A DNA stretch of 64,000 bases, taken from Triglochin maritima. Lineage: Eukaryota > Streptophyta > Magnoliopsida > Alismatales > Juncaginaceae. How positions within the stretch are numbered: position 1 is the first letter of the stretch; the number at the start of each line of letters is the position of its first letter. A program made the translations under genes and the position numbers. The notes under the pieces are model-generated. The model was not told the DNA's origin. It saw only the letters and a list, made by a program, of their open reading frames with translations, and searched no databases. The stretch lies in contig OY821775.1 of the NCBI GenBank assembly GCA_963682175.1, positions 31,308,053 through 31,372,052 of the forward strand, given 5' to 3'. Of this stretch, positions 23,013 to 35,289 are shown in pieces.

Positions 23013-24180
23013 TTGATTATAACATGACAAGTATCTTTGCATGAGATATGTATCACCAAGAATATCTAGTTTCATATGAGATTATAGAAAATGATCAATT
23101 TGAAAAGGCTTTATGAAATGGATAATGAGAATGGTCTTTTCAATGATGTAGACTTCATGGTTTTGCATTCATTTGGATATTTTTATGGGATTAGAGTGTA
23201 GTTGGATTCTTTAGAAAGCTAGTTCTTTGGGATTCCGAATTCTACAACCACATCAACTGATTTTATAGTGTTGGCATGGTGATATGGTTAAGGATCAAAA
23301 TTGTAAAAAATGGGGCATGGAGTTTGCTCAATGAGTGCTATTGTCATCCATATGTTGTTGAGGCCCATAAGGATGTTGTTGGTATTCAACCCACATTCAA
23401 TCTAATCCATATTTTAGTTTATGATTTACTTTAACATGAATATTTTCAAATTTTTGTATGTGAATTAGTGAATGCTGAAATTTAATTTTTCTTTATTTAT
23501 CACTGCTGAAATGGTAAAATGTTTTATTTGTAAAATTTATTTTGTTTAGTTAAATGTTTATTTACGATGTTGTTTCTAGTAATTCATCGACCCTTAAGCA
23601 ACTTGGTCTTTAATAACCTATAACAAAAATTAGACAATATTTGCTAAGTAAATCATCATATAGGACTTTCCATGCATGTAATCATCGTATTTATTTTATC
23701 TCTTTCTATCGTAGATTGCTGGCGTAAGGTACGTAATCTCTTTCACTCATCATTCCTTAGAAAGCACGCATTAGTTAGGAAGATTGCATTGAAACAAAAG
23801 AGTGAGTGATTGTTTGGTGTGTTGTTTCTTAGATTAAGATATGAAAAATACCTAGGGACAGTCACCCACTAGGCTACCTGAGATTTTAGGAACTTCCGGG
23901 TTCTTGATTTCCAACATACTAATGCGGTGGGACTTCGAAGTTAGGCGTCATCTAGTGCTAAGGACCTATAGTGGACTTTAGGCTTGCTTTTTGGCTTGAT
24001 TGCTTAGTTAGGTTTCAAACCTTTCTTATTCCCATGCTAGATTAAGGACTTCATCTCTTCTCTCATGAGCCATTCTTTTCGCAACTTCATGTCTCCGGAT
24101 CTTCTCATCTACGAACACATTCTTTTAAATTGAAATTTTATTTTTTGACTTCAATAATAGTTATCATTTTTCTTAATGTT
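23013..24180 (+). other. CACTA-A intron/leader with gypsy-leader-like sequence
   Basis: From about 23575 (AATTCATCGACCCTTAAGC) this matches B from 31640 and D from 42750. It includes ATTGCTGGCGTAAGGTACGT (23716) and ACTTCGAAGTTAGGCGTC (23933), both also recognisable in the gypsy leader at 1-1060. A T-rich stretch leads into the TNP2 start at 24190. Confidence 0.7.
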
Positions 24181-24189
24181 TAGATTTAA

Positions 24190-24600
24190 ATGGATCAATA
24201 TTGGCTTCTTTCAAACCGATTGAGTGATGAGTATGAGAACGGAGTGGATAGGTTCTTAGAGGTTGCCAAAAATCGTTCAAAGAATAGGTATGACAGAGAC
24301 ATGGCGTATTGTCCATGCAGTAAGTGTCATAATATGTCAATGCTGACTTTTCAGAAAATAAAAGATCATTTGTTTTAGAAAGGTTTCGACACAAGTTATA
24401 GACGGGGACAATGTAAGTGTTGGAGATTAGTTAGAGGACATGGTTTAGGATATAGCTGAAAACCTCGTCCAACCCTGATTTACTTGGTAGTTTGTTGAAT
24501 GATAATGAGAAACCGTTGTATAAGGGTTGCACCAAATTTACTAGATTCGACATGGATAATTGTCAGTGGTGTTGAAATTGTACAATTTAAAAGCAGCAAT
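24190..24600 (+). pseudogene. CACTA-A transposase TNP2, N-terminal part
   Basis: The ATG at 24190 opens the transposase-associated domain (PF13963-like): MDQYWLLSNRLSDEYENGV, then a Cys-rich signature AYCPCSKCHNMSML. A stop replaces a Glu codon at 24376. Further decayed pieces match D (LLGSLL, NDNEKPLY), ending near VLKLYNLKA at about 24600. The gene resumes after insertions at 36008. Confidence 0.85.
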
Positions 24601-27325
24601 TAGTTTTGTCCAATTGTCCTCCTAGCTTAGTGGAGATGTATACAATTTCGAATTCTTTTGAGGTGTGGACTAAACAAGAGCACCAAAATGAATTTTAAAG
24701 GAATAAGGTGCAATTTGATGTCGCATTTTGGTAATTAATCTTTTGATCTATGTTTATTAGATTGGACATGGAAATATGGTCAAAACTTGAAAAAATGCGG
24801 AATTTCACAAGAATCAAATGTAAAAATGATATTTTACCATTGAGAAAATAAAAATAAATAAATACAAGGAGGATACGTATCCAATGTGAGTAACTTCTCC
24901 TAATCCACGTGCATGCAATCTCTCACCTCCTACCCATGTCCAACACCATACGGCCCATACCCCACGTCTCCTATACTCCACATTGACCCCATCTCCGTCA
25001 AACTAAACCAAACCCTCCCGATCTCTTACACGTGCACATCCACATAATTCACAGCCAGACACGTCCATGATATCATTCTTAATTACCATGATCTTTTAAC
25101 CACCACCCTTATCTCTACGTGATCTCGTAGTATAAATACCCTTTAGAGAATTTTGTTTCAAGGTTACACACTCGCATCAAAGCGAGAAGAAAAGGGGTGA
25201 TACACAGTGAGAAAAGAAGAAGAAGAAGAGGGTGACGCTAAGTAGAGGGAGAAGAGAGAGTTCAACCGTTGTCAGTCCCGGCAGCGATACCTGTTCCACC
25301 AACTCCAACGCCGATTCCGGTTTCATCCAACGCCGACTCCGGCTTCATCAACATATCCGTTGCAACTCCAGAAACTAGTGCAACAACTCCGGCGAATATT
25401 CGTCAAAAATAATAATAATAAAATTTAATCAAACGTACACGGGTGATTACCCCCTTTGGGATCCGTACCTGCCCTTGTACTTAACGATCGAAATGACCAC
25501 TTTCCTTTAGGAATCGTGCCCATTTGGTTTGCCTAACACGTCATTCTGGCGTTCTCCTTTTAAAGAATCGTATCCAGAATGTTCGTTCATTTTTGGACAA
25601 AACCAAAAAGGATGCTGGAAGGCTGCTGAATTTCAGCCAGAGACTTACAACGAAAATCCGAATCAAATAAATCCAACGGTTCCATGTTTTATACAAAAAA
25701 ATATAACCAAGAACCCATCAAAGTCATTTCATGCTGACTAAACCGCATACTAACACATGTTGTTTCGGACCAAGAAAATATATTGTCGGAACAAACTAAC
25801 CAAAAAAATAGTTTCTAAGTTTGGGAAACTAAACATACTTAACTCTGCGTTGATCATAGAAGAAGTTCTTGAACCAACATAAATACAAGTTGCTCATAAA
25901 ACACGTGTCCGGACTCATGCAAAATTAAAAGTTACAATTCAGAATTTAATATCTTGGGTTTTATAAATTTTGATTCAAAAATCTAAATGTCATCTCGAAC
26001 CATTATACAGCCCGATACTGGGTTAAAATAAGTTCTTAAGTGTACTATAATTGGAACTAATGTGTGGATTTCATCACTTCCTTAAGAGATGATCAACACC
26101 ATCCACTTCATAATCGAATCTTCAACTCAGCATATGTCGATATGAGGATTAGAATTCAAATCAACACATTTTGGTATCCTATTAAGGTCATTAACTATTT
26201 TGACTGGAATTGGGGTTTCCATATAACTATATTAAAAAAATGGGACTTAAATGTAAATATAGGACTTAGCTTCAAATGTTGCGATCCACGCATAAGACCA
26301 ACTAAACAAAAATCATCACAAAGTCCACATATAAGCACTTCAGCACGCTCAGAATAATCTGTGTCAACAATTTCACATGGTACATACGAACTGATGGATA
26401 CACAATACTTTGATCATACCTAATTCATACTCATAACATATACAATCAGGATATGAACCTGTCGTATTGAGATGGACAACAGTTGGTCAAATATACTGTG
26501 AATGGGAACCAAGCGGTTTGAGACACAAATAAAAGTCGACGTGGATTTTATATATTCTTTTTGTATATATAAGGACAAAATAAAATATTTGATTGAATGT
26601 ATACACACTTCTGCAATGAATTAAGATTAACAATATGCGATTGCACAGCATACGTCGTGGCAATCATTGGAGTCTTGGGTAAAAAATTATGATGGACTCT
26701 GTGGTGTTTGACCACACGGATTTCGTGAGGTTTTACTTTCGTTTTACAATATACAAGCATGAACCTTATGTATCCACAATATTTGATTCGCTCTCAACAA
26801 TAAATTAAAGATCTTAATAATCTATAATTTAAGATCTAATGAGGGAGCATGGAGAACTGGATATTCCTTAGTCTATATAACCTTTCTCATGTTACGAATC
26901 TCAGTTTCAGCCTTGTATCATATTTAAATATGAGTTCGAATATTCACCCTCTATGATATAAAACTCTAATGTTTGTGGAAAGGAGAACAAAAAAGAAAGT
27001 AAGTTCATATACCTTATGTACACGTTGAATCATGAATATGAGTTGAGTTTTTTGCATGCCTCCCTATAAATAAGTTAAAAACAAGGAATAATGTGACGAA
27101 AGAAAAATAGCCCACTAAGCTTGACCAAATAGCAAGACAATCCAAGATGTGGAAAAGTTTGTCAAATTAACTCTAACTTAGACAAATATCAAACTAGTCC
27201 CCCTAAATGGACAAAACTACAAAACGACCCCTCAAATTGGATGAATTGTAAATATAAACCTTCAAAGTTATAATATATGTCAACCAACTTTAAAATACGA
27301 AACCAAATTTAAATACAAACATTGG
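24600..27325. other. Unassigned insertion sequence in CACTA-A (left part)
   Basis: There is no recognisable protein. A TATA box with a plausible downstream transcribed region is at 25131. A short local duplication (CAACGCCGA(T/C)TCCGG) is at 25299-25345. The block may be LTR or other element sequence that interrupted TNP2 and later received CACTA-B; its ends are not defined. Confidence 0.4.
25131..25138 (+). promoter_or_regulatory. TATA box of unknown unit
   Basis: TATAAATA follows pyrimidine-rich sequence and precedes a purine-rich AGAAGAAGAAGAAGAG stretch about 80 bp later. This is a promoter-like arrangement without an identified gene. Confidence 0.4.
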
Positions 27326-27500
27326 CTACTCTCATGGTAAGAGAGGACGCACGCCAAGTTGGATCTTGGGTTTCCTCACTTTTATCGTTGGAGTAGTAAT
27401 AAATACTAAAATATGGACTACCTTAGTCATGAATGAGGATGCACGCCAAGCTAGATCTTGGGTTCTCTCTCCCTTATTGGCGACGGAGTCCTCATTTAAC
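27326..27500. repeat. Two-unit direct repeat
   Basis: GGA(C/T)GCACGCCAAG(T/C)T(G/A)GATCTTGGGTT occurs at about 27341 and 27438, each followed by TC-rich sequence and a GGCGACGGAGT- or GTTGGAGTAGT-like tail. Confidence 0.65.
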
Positions 27501-27529
27501 AAACCAAATACAAACACACCAAATCTGTC

Positions 27530-28530
27530 CGCGTTACGAGGCTAAACTGGCCAAGACATGACGATGTTGATACCAAAGAATAATCGTCCAAATGACATAC
27601 ATATATACGAAAGCCCCTCCGGGTTAAGAGGCTAAACTGACCTAGACATGACAATATTTATACCAAAGAATAATCGTCCAAATAACATACATATATACAA
27701 AACACCTCCTTCTTATAAGGCTAAACTAACTAAAATCTGACATCTTCCTCATAAAGACGAAGTTGATACAAAACAAACATACACGAACATTCTCCTAAAC
27801 AAGAGAATAAACAGTTACAATATTCTCTTACACAATAGAATAAATTGTTTACAATATGCTCCTAAATGAGAGAATAAATTGTTTATAACGTCTCCAAAAT
27901 ACAATATACCTATCCTCCTTATGATGAGGTTAAACTCACTAATATTTGGTTGTCTTCACGATAAAGTTCAAGTACTAAAAATATACAGAAATCCCCTCCT
28001 TGGTTATGAGGCTAAACTAACCGTTTGCATGATTTTCTAATATAAGAATTATCATTGATAAATCAAATACATATACAACCCCTCCTAGTTATGTGGCTTA
28101 GCTAACCATTTGGTAATATTCGAATATAAGAATCATCATCTCCATAACAAAATATGTACATAATTCCCTCCTTGGTTATAAGGCTAAACTAACCTTTGTT
28201 CGATGATCTCTCATAACATACAAACTTTAAATTACTCTGATACATAAGAGTATAAATCGTAACGATACGACACAAATAAAGGAACAAATTTTCAAATCCC
28301 ATCTGAAAATCAACATACAAAATCCCTCCGAGGTTACGAGACTAAACTAGTTGGGCGATATTACAAAAAATGCATTATCGTCAATATAAACAACATATGC
28401 ATGAATTTTCATCCATGTTACAAAGCTAAATTGACTAAATCTTGATGATCATAATACAGACAATCACCAAACCAAATCTAAACAAACTAACTAAATTGGT
28501 ATACACAGCAATCCCCTTCAAATAAATAAG
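27530..28530. repeat. Degenerate tandem array, unit about 85-90 bp
   Basis: The core GGTTA(T/C)GAGGCTAAACTAACC recurs with changes near 27535, 27623, 27712, 27920, 28003, 28087, 28175, 28330 and 28420, mostly 83-90 bp apart. Units also share CATACATATATAC and CCCCTCC before the core. A sub-repeat (GAGAATAAA(T/C)(T/A)GTT) fills 27805-27890. It ends about 60 bp before the left end of CACTA-B. Confidence 0.7.
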
Positions 28531-28592
28531 GCACTAAATCGTCAAACCACATATGAAATTAAAGCTAACGTATGAGATTAAAGCTAACCATG

Positions 28593-28800
28593 CACTATTG
28601 CATACGGCCAACGTCTCCTCTAGACGTCGGTTTGTAGAATAAACATTGAAAACGACATCCATAACCCGACATTTATTCTCCACATCTATAGAAGTCGGGG
28701 TATAGACGTCAGATATATCGTATGGCAGACGTCTATTACCCCATCGGAGTATAAACATCTGGTGTGTGATACATATGACGTCTATTGGTCTTTAACTTAT
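28593..28800 (+). repeat. Left terminus and subterminal repeats of CACTA-B
   Basis: TAGACGTCGG-related units occur in both orientations at about 28609, 28621, 28651, 28704, 28724 and 28768. Confidence 0.8.
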
Positions 28801-28958
28801 GGGAGGCGTCACACGCCCGCACTAAATCCTTAACAAAAACTCGAGCAAACCCTAGCCCACGCAACCCTCCACCCCCACAACCTCAACAACTCTAACAAAT
28901 CTCTGACAAGTGCAGCCTCCGCGACCCCGACCATCTTCCTACACTTCCGCGACCCCAC

Positions 28959-30534
28959 TGTTTGTTCGTTTTAAATTTAGACCGCAAGTGCACAACCGTC
29001 GGTGAGGACGGGGCAAGTACGGGTCATCTGCATGGAGGTGAGGAACATCTGGTATGACCAAAATCAGATGGCGAAAAAGAGGAGAAGAGTTGTAGATTAC
29101 TCTAAAGCTAGACTACACTAAACTAATAAGTACGAAATGCGAAAGAAAGCACGAAAGATTGGAAATAAAAAAGAGAAACCCCTAAGGGGTGGAGTGTGTG
29201 CACATATGAAGTGAAATAAGTGATGAATGATTCATGTAAGCATGTATGTGTGTGTGTTTTCATGCATAGGAAGTGTCTAAAGATGTGGCAAAACCTATCA
29301 ATCCATTCACACAACGTATCGGCAATTGCTACTTAATTAACATAAGATTAGTCTCAGCATGAGAAGTGTCTAAAGATTTGACAAGACTCATCAAAAACTA
29401 TACACTCATGTGAAGAACAAAGGTAAGCATGGGAGGTGTCTAAATGTTATGGCAAAACCCATCAAAATACAGTTTCTTCAATCAATCAAGCAAGCAAACA
29501 CAAATACAAACACATAACTAACATGTAGCATATTCAACAGAAAATTTCAGTCAATAAACATGAGAAAACTAAGTATTGGAAGTGTCTAAATCTTATGGCA
29601 AAACCCATCAAAATTCCCCAACATGTAGATGATTAAAATACCCCCAATAAACGTACAAAACATGCAAGTCTACACAATTAAAAATTCATCAATCATCCAA
29701 ACTTCACGATATATATGAACATCATCTCCACCCCCCAAAGGGGATGGATTTACTCACTAGACATTATTCTAGCAATTAAACTAAAGAAGAAAGGAGACAT
29801 TCTAACTAATTTACCCTAAGATCAAAGAAATAACACTAAGCTAAGCATGCATAAAAAAGAAACAACATGAGAACAAACACAATGAAAAAATATTTTATTA
29901 AATGACTCACATTACTACTAGCATTCTTCTCAACCTTGAGTTTTTTCTCCAAGGCTTACTCCAAGTAGAGAGAATGCCACCAAGCAATGGGTGAATACAA
30001 AAGGAGAGGAAGAGTTCTATATATAGGCATGGAAAAAGGTAATCCGAGACAATCCCCGGGTATGGGACTAAAACTCATACCATAAATGGACTAAATACAA
30101 CCTAATTCAACACCCGACCGAATCACATGTAATTTGGTACAAAGTTGACCACAAATTGACGGTCTAAATGGGCTTGATCGGGTCAGATTTCGGGTGGCTT
30201 GATTTTGGCTTAATTTTGTTGGTGTTTGATGAACCCGATTTGGTTGTTGATGGTTGGGCCCGGATTTAATTGCCAAAATACTCCTCATTAAGGTGTGGAG
30301 CTTCTTGATTTGCTCATTTATTCTTTTGGTTTTACATATGGGTCGTTCGCTCTTGCATTTCAGTCCATAAGTCTTGCAACTTAGTCCTTTTCCTTACTTT
30401 TGAGTATTTTTTTGCATATTCTCTTCAACCCTATTTATTCCTGAAACTCAAACACAAAACTCGTTTTGTAGAATTGTTTAGACTCAAAATAATGGATATA
30501 AGACACGAATGTATGCATGATATGATGCCAATCA
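28959..30534 (-). mobile_element. Solo Athila-type LTR in CACTA-B
   Basis: The sense (minus) strand runs from TGATTGGCATCATATCATGC to AACGAACAAACA. It is related over its length to the gypsy LTRs at 7789-9201 and 9202-10643. The flanks are a perfect CCCAC duplication (28954-28958 and 30535-30539). There is no internal region, so it arose by LTR-LTR recombination. Length is 1576 bp. It splits the C-rich first exon region of CACTA-B. Confidence 0.95.
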
Positions 30535-30539
30535 CCCAC

Positions 30540-32510
30540 CGTCACCGCACCCTCCACCTAGACGACCACCACACCCTCCCTGACCACCGACATCGCAGCC
30601 GCGACCTTCGACCTCGTCCGCGACGTCAACAACCACGACATCTTCCACCACCGCAGCTTCCTCCTCCTCCTCTAGTTCGTGCTTAACCATCGCTAATGTG
30701 TTTTTGTTGTTTTTTGTGAAAAACTGAATTCGGAGTGTGTCTATATGTTTGAATGTGAATAACTGAAAAACATGTTGATTTGTTGAACATGCTTATGTTG
30801 AATGTGAAAAAATGAAAAGCATGTTGATTTGTTTTGATTTTGCAGTCACGCGTTTAGAGTAAGGGTTCTTAGGTCTCTTCAGTGTCTCTAGATGTGGTGG
30901 TTGTGCCCAACTAATGTTTCATCTAAGTTTGGATTTTGTTGTGTAAAGGTGATGTAATGGAGATTAATTTACGAATATTTGGTAACATCTCTATGATTTT
31001 AAAAGTTTTCAAAAGGAAGATACATCAAAAGTGGTCAAGAATTGACATTGTTTGATCTCAAAATTCATGGTAAAGGATACATTAACCAAGTCCGTCAACA
31101 TCTATTCCAGATCTAATTAATATCTTACTTAAAACGAACACTCACTTTTCTTAGGATTGAAGAAAATTGGACAATTGATATATATATTTAAAGCATTAAT
31201 TCCTTGAATTGCACAACTAAATCCAGGATTCACTCACTTTGAATCTCCAGCTCACATGCTGACATGTTCCCGACCATGTTAGCACAATTATCTTAAACAA
31301 AACAGCCGCTTCTATGATACATAATATCTTATTATGGTACCATTTTACTTCTTAATGTGATGTAGTGGAGAATATTATAAATTTATCTTGTTAATCCCAG
31401 GATTCAGAGGTTTTACATAGCAAATATTTAGGGGAGGTTCTGCCAAAATTTAAATAAAATTTAAATCCCAATTGTTATTAATAACGTTGTGTTTAACATG
31501 TTTTCCGTCTTAAAATTATAATTCAAGTAATTGTTTTTAATACTTGCTTTTAATATATTTAATGTTTATTGTCTTGCTTCTTTGAATTCTCAATATTATT
31601 TACATATTGTCTGTAAATCTGCTGGTATTTTGATAATAACTCATCGACCCCCCTTTAGTAACTTGACCTTTAATAACCTATAACAAAAGATTAGAGAATA
31701 TTTACTAAGTCATTCATCATATAGGACTTTCCATTCATTGTATTTATTTTTTATTTTACGATTTCTGTCGTAGATTGTTGGCGTAAGGTTCGTAATCTCT
31801 TTCACTCATCATTCATTGGAAAACACACATTAATTAGTCGGACATGCATTGGAACAAGAGTGAAGTGAGTGTTTGTTTGGTGTTGTTTGTTAGATTAAGG
31901 TATGATAAATACTTAGGGCAGTCACCTATAGGAGATGAGGTGGGGGATTTCATCACCCTTTCCTTGGACCAAAAACCACATAATAAAATAGCCTTAATAA
32001 AATTAATTTTGACGTTGGCCCCTAGGATTTCTAGACGCATTAAGGATAGGAAACTGTTTAAAACCGTTATGGCCTAAACGTCGTTGGCCATCTAGTCTCC
32101 GTGAGATTTTAGGAACCTCTAGGTTCTTGATTTCCTACAGACTAGTGGTCCTCGCTATTTAAGCCATTTTGGCCTGAATGTCGTTGTCCAATAGTCTCCC
32201 TGAGATTTTAGGAACCTCCGGGTTCTTGATTTCCTACAGACTAGTGGTCCTCGATGGGACCTCGAAGTTAGGCATCGTCTCGTGCTGAGGACCTATAGTG
32301 GACTTTAGGTTTGCTTTGGCCTTGATTGCTTAGTTAAGTTTCTAACCTTCCTTATTCCCTTGCTAGATTAAGGACTTCATCTCCTCTCTCTTGAGTCACT
32401 ATTTTCTCATCTTCATGTCTCCGGATCTTCTCATCTACGAACACCTTCTTTTAAATTGAAAATTTATTTATTGTCTTCAATAATAACTATTATTTTTCTT
32501 AATGTTTAGA
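30540..32510 (+). other. 5' exon remnant and intron of CACTA-B
   Basis: A C-rich stretch resumes after the solo LTR (CCGCGACCTTCGACCTCGTC, 30600), followed by AT-rich, intron-like sequence. From 31640 it aligns with A and D, and 31770-32290 aligns with the gypsy leader (GGTGGGGGATTTCATCACC, CGAAGTTAGGCATCGTCT). A local duplication of about 87 bp (AGATTTTAGGAACCTC and following) lies at 32103-32250. Confidence 0.65.
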
Positions 32511-32515
32511 TTGAA

Positions 32516-32720
32516 ATAGATCGAGAGTGGATTCTTTCAAACTAATTGAGTAATAAGTATGAGAATGGAGTGAATATGTTTTTAGAGGTTGCCAAAAATC
32601 ATTGAAAGAATAGGAATGACAAAGACATGTGTATAGTCCATGCAGTAAGTGTCATATTATGTCAGCGCTAGCTTTTTGGAAAATAAAAGATCATTTGTTT
32701 GCGAAATGTTTTGACTTCAT
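32516..32720 (+). pseudogene. CACTA-B TNP2 start, truncated
   Basis: The initiator ATG of the other copies reads ATA here. The rest follows the transposase-associated domain (DREWILSN, a stop, then YENGVNMFLEVAKNH, a frameshift, and SPCSKCHIM). After FAKCFD the sequence jumps directly into the second gene. About 2.6 kb of transposase present in copy A is absent. Confidence 0.8.
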
Positions 32721-33800
32721 CTCCTTTCTCCCGAGGCTTATGGAAAGACTGAACGGTCAACTTCATCGATTGTTCATACCAAATGTGAGCAACAAATTGC
32801 AGATTTGCGAAATAAATTGCAACTTGTTAGGGAGAGATTGGATTACGATTTGCCTACTTCTACTAACCGTCGTAGGACCGCTTCTTCCCCGGTGACCGCG
32901 ACCGACAATATGATTTCGCGTCGAGAATTGGCCCTCGTAGCTGGTCGCTCATTTTGAAAGTTTGAGCATGGATCTAGATGTACTTTATTTGTTGAAGACC
33001 CTAATCTAATATTGGTGGGACACGAAAAAGTTGATAACATCTCCAAACACCACTTCAAAGAGGTGGAACAGGGAGAAGTAAAGGTTGCAATGGGGAGCTG
33101 CTTAGACTCCGGTGCTCTGGTGCCAACTCTGGAAGAAGAGATTGTTTGTAACGTCTCGTCTCTGAGCTCGTATCAAGCTCGAGTCCTGGTCCGTCACCCA
33201 TGAGCCCATTGGCCCACCACACCAACCTATTGCCACAAAATTTAAGTTGATAAGTGTTATGAAAGTGGACTCACGTCATTATATCTCACCCCAACATTCT
33301 CATGCTAGGCAATGTGGGACTAAACTTGTGGGTGTTACAACCTACTCCACATGAACACCTGACGTCCTCGTCAGGATCAAGCCATTCAATCACCAGGTGT
33401 TGTGGGATTCTAGAGGTGGCTCCCACCATTTTGTTGTAGCACTTAGTTCCTACGATTCCAATTGGTTCAGACACTGATACCAAGTGTAACATCCTGTCCC
33501 CGAGCCCGCATCGAGCCCGAGTCCCGGTCCATCACCCACGAGCCCACTGGACCACAACACCCACCTATTGCCACAAAACTTAAGTTGATAAGTGTTATGA
33601 TAGTGGACTCATGTCATTATATCTCACGCCAACATTCTCATGATGACCAATGTGGGACAAACTTGGGGTGTTACATTGTTACCCTCGAAGATGCTATCAG
33701 AGGGTCCGTGAGGTGGCCTCGTCATTTAGTAGAGCAAAATGACACACACGAGGTATGCTTTAATTTGAAAGCCAATAAATTTAAATTTTGTTAATAATTG
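32721..33800 (+). pseudogene. CACTA-B second gene: coiled segment and DUF8039-like domain
   Basis: It reads MERLNGQLHRLF and KLQICEINCN (a Gln/Lys-rich helical segment), then TSTNRRRTASSPV. The DUF8039-like domain follows: VEDPNLILVGHEKVDNISKH and EVKVAMGSCLDSGALVPTLE, interrupted at 33146 by a TRIM. It resumes at 33681 with LEDAIRGSVRWPRHLVEQND. The same parts occur at 39830-40335 and 46480-47026. The domain's role is not established. In its context it belongs to the accessory transposition protein. Confidence 0.75.
33147..33675 (-). mobile_element. TRIM (miniature LTR retrotransposon), 529 bp
   Basis: Two similar LTRs, 33147-33339 (193 bp) and 33485-33675 (191 bp), both TGTAAC...GTTACA, flank a 145-bp spacer. 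The target duplication TTGTT is perfect (33142-33146 and 33676-33680). In the minus direction the spacer starts with CTTGGTATCAGTGTCTGAAC, an initiator-Met primer binding site with one mismatch, and ends with GTGGAGTAGGT as polypurine tract. There is no coding capacity. It lacks a 5S-like block, so it is not Cassandra. It interrupts the DUF8039-like exon of CACTA-B. Confidence 0.95.
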
Positions 33801-33889
33801 TATCTTTTGACGTTTGTATATATATCTGTAAGATTTCAAGCCCCCATAGCAATGGGTCAACCAACCAACCTCCGATCAACATTAATTTG

Positions 33890-34960
33890 CTACCAAGTAG
33901 GTGCAAAATATTGTATCAATTAATTGTAGGTAGGGAATCACAATCCTTAACTACCTGGGATTTGGAGGAGGGGGTTAAAGGGTTGCCTCCGACTTTATAT
34001 GTTGTCAAGAGGATGTTATGCAGTTATTTGCGATGTATCAATTGTGCATAACGATTATCGACGTGCAAGTGAAGTAAGTGTTTTCTTCTGTATAAGATCT
34101 AATGCTTCAAATAATTTTATCCTTATTATAAAATAATGTAAATTTTACTTTTGTAGACATCTTTATGATGCCAGAGGGTCACTCATTCCTGACGATTAAG
34201 TATTTGGATTTGTCAGTACATTTACCTATATATCCGGGAATGGCGATAAATCGCGTCAGCTTGCGACTCTCATGAAAGAACAAGGCAAAAGATATTATCT
34301 CCTCCATTATCATGAGAGGTAACTTTGTTAATTTAAAGTAAGTGGAATTTTATTTTGTAATAAACTTCTAATTTTATATTTAAACAGAACTCATTGGATG
34401 CTTGCCGTTCTATGCCCCGAGACTAATTCGGCATATTGGTTTGATCATTTGGGGTTGATTAAACCAAGGGAATCCATGAAGAAATTTGTTTTAATGTAAG
34501 TTTATTTTAATCATCGTATTTGTAATCCGTTTATTTTTATTAGTATTATCGGATTCATGTTGAATAACTTGTGCTACTCAAGACAATGAAGGTTTACAAA
34601 GTGTTAGGTGGTAGGAGAACAACCCCAAAAGTGGGAGTAGTAACATGACATGGAATGGGAGTAACTTCTTTCTCCCATTTTTGTTAATTAAGTAAAGTAA
34701 TGTAACATAAATTTAGCGAATTTATATTTTTGTAGTACCGCAAGCAGATTGGAATTAGGAATGTGGTTACTACGTGATGAGATACATGGAGGCAATCCTC
34801 GAAATTGCATCTCAAAATGTATCCCTATCTGAGGTAATATAGATCGATGTTCAGTTGTATAATTATAGTTTAATTACTTAGATACTAATAATTTTTACTT
34901 GTATTTTTATAGGTCTTCCAAGAGAATAGCAATCCCTCACGTAACAGGATCTTGATGATA
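33890..34960 (+). pseudogene. CACTA-B Ulp1-like C48 cysteine protease exons
   Basis: Four exon-like pieces are visible: RCKILYQLIVGRESQS (33895 on), HLYDARGSLIPDD with GNGDKSRQLATLMKE (34165-34320), THWMLAVLCPETNSAYWFD (34389-34447) and ECGYYVMRYMEAILEIA (34760-34815). Putative catalytic residues are His 34392, Asp 34443 and Cys 34763; H-x16-D spacing and CGYYVMRY are typical of plant Ulp1-like proteases in transposons. GT/AG-like borders flank the pieces. A stop lies just before ECGYY, so the gene is broken, but the triad is kept. Confidence 0.8.
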
Positions 34961-35039
34961 CTTGCAACATGCAAATTTATTTAACATGTTTACTTGTATT
35001 ACCAACATACAATGTGATTTTTAATTTAATCAAACATCT

Positions 35040-35225
35040 TTGTGTGTGAATGCCAAGTGTTTGTGTATGTATGCTTGTGGTTGACTGATTGTGTTTGTGT
35101 ATCTATGCTTGTATTTATTTGTGTTTGTGGATGAATGTGTGTATGTATTTGTGCTTGTGGATGAATGTGTGTATGTATTTGTGTATGTGGATGAATTTGT
35201 TGTGCATGATGAATGCTTTTCTTGT
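35040..35225. repeat. TG-rich imperfect tandem repeat
   Basis: Units around TTGTGGATGAATGTGTGTATGTA repeat about every 32 bp at 35110-35190, inside looser TGTG(T/C)-rich sequence. A related stretch is in copy D at 48379-48530, so it belongs to the CACTA 3' region. Confidence 0.7.
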
Positions 35226-35289
35226 GCAGGTTGAATGTGTTCGTTATGCTGGAATCTATGATTGCTAGCTACATTTTGTTTTATCTGGT

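Noticed and set aside
27530..28530. CRISPR array
   Set aside because: Repeat units are degenerate, spacers are also similar to each other, and the window is plant nuclear DNA.
33147..33675. The TRIM as a Cassandra element
   Set aside because: Cassandra LTRs carry a 5S rRNA-like promoter block. I see no such block in either LTR, only the TGTAAC/GTTACA ends and a Met primer site.
34161..34960. Host SUMO protease gene
   Set aside because: The Ulp1 exons lie inside CACTA termini, recur in two other CACTA copies, and are preceded by CACTA-specific domains, so they belong to the transposon.
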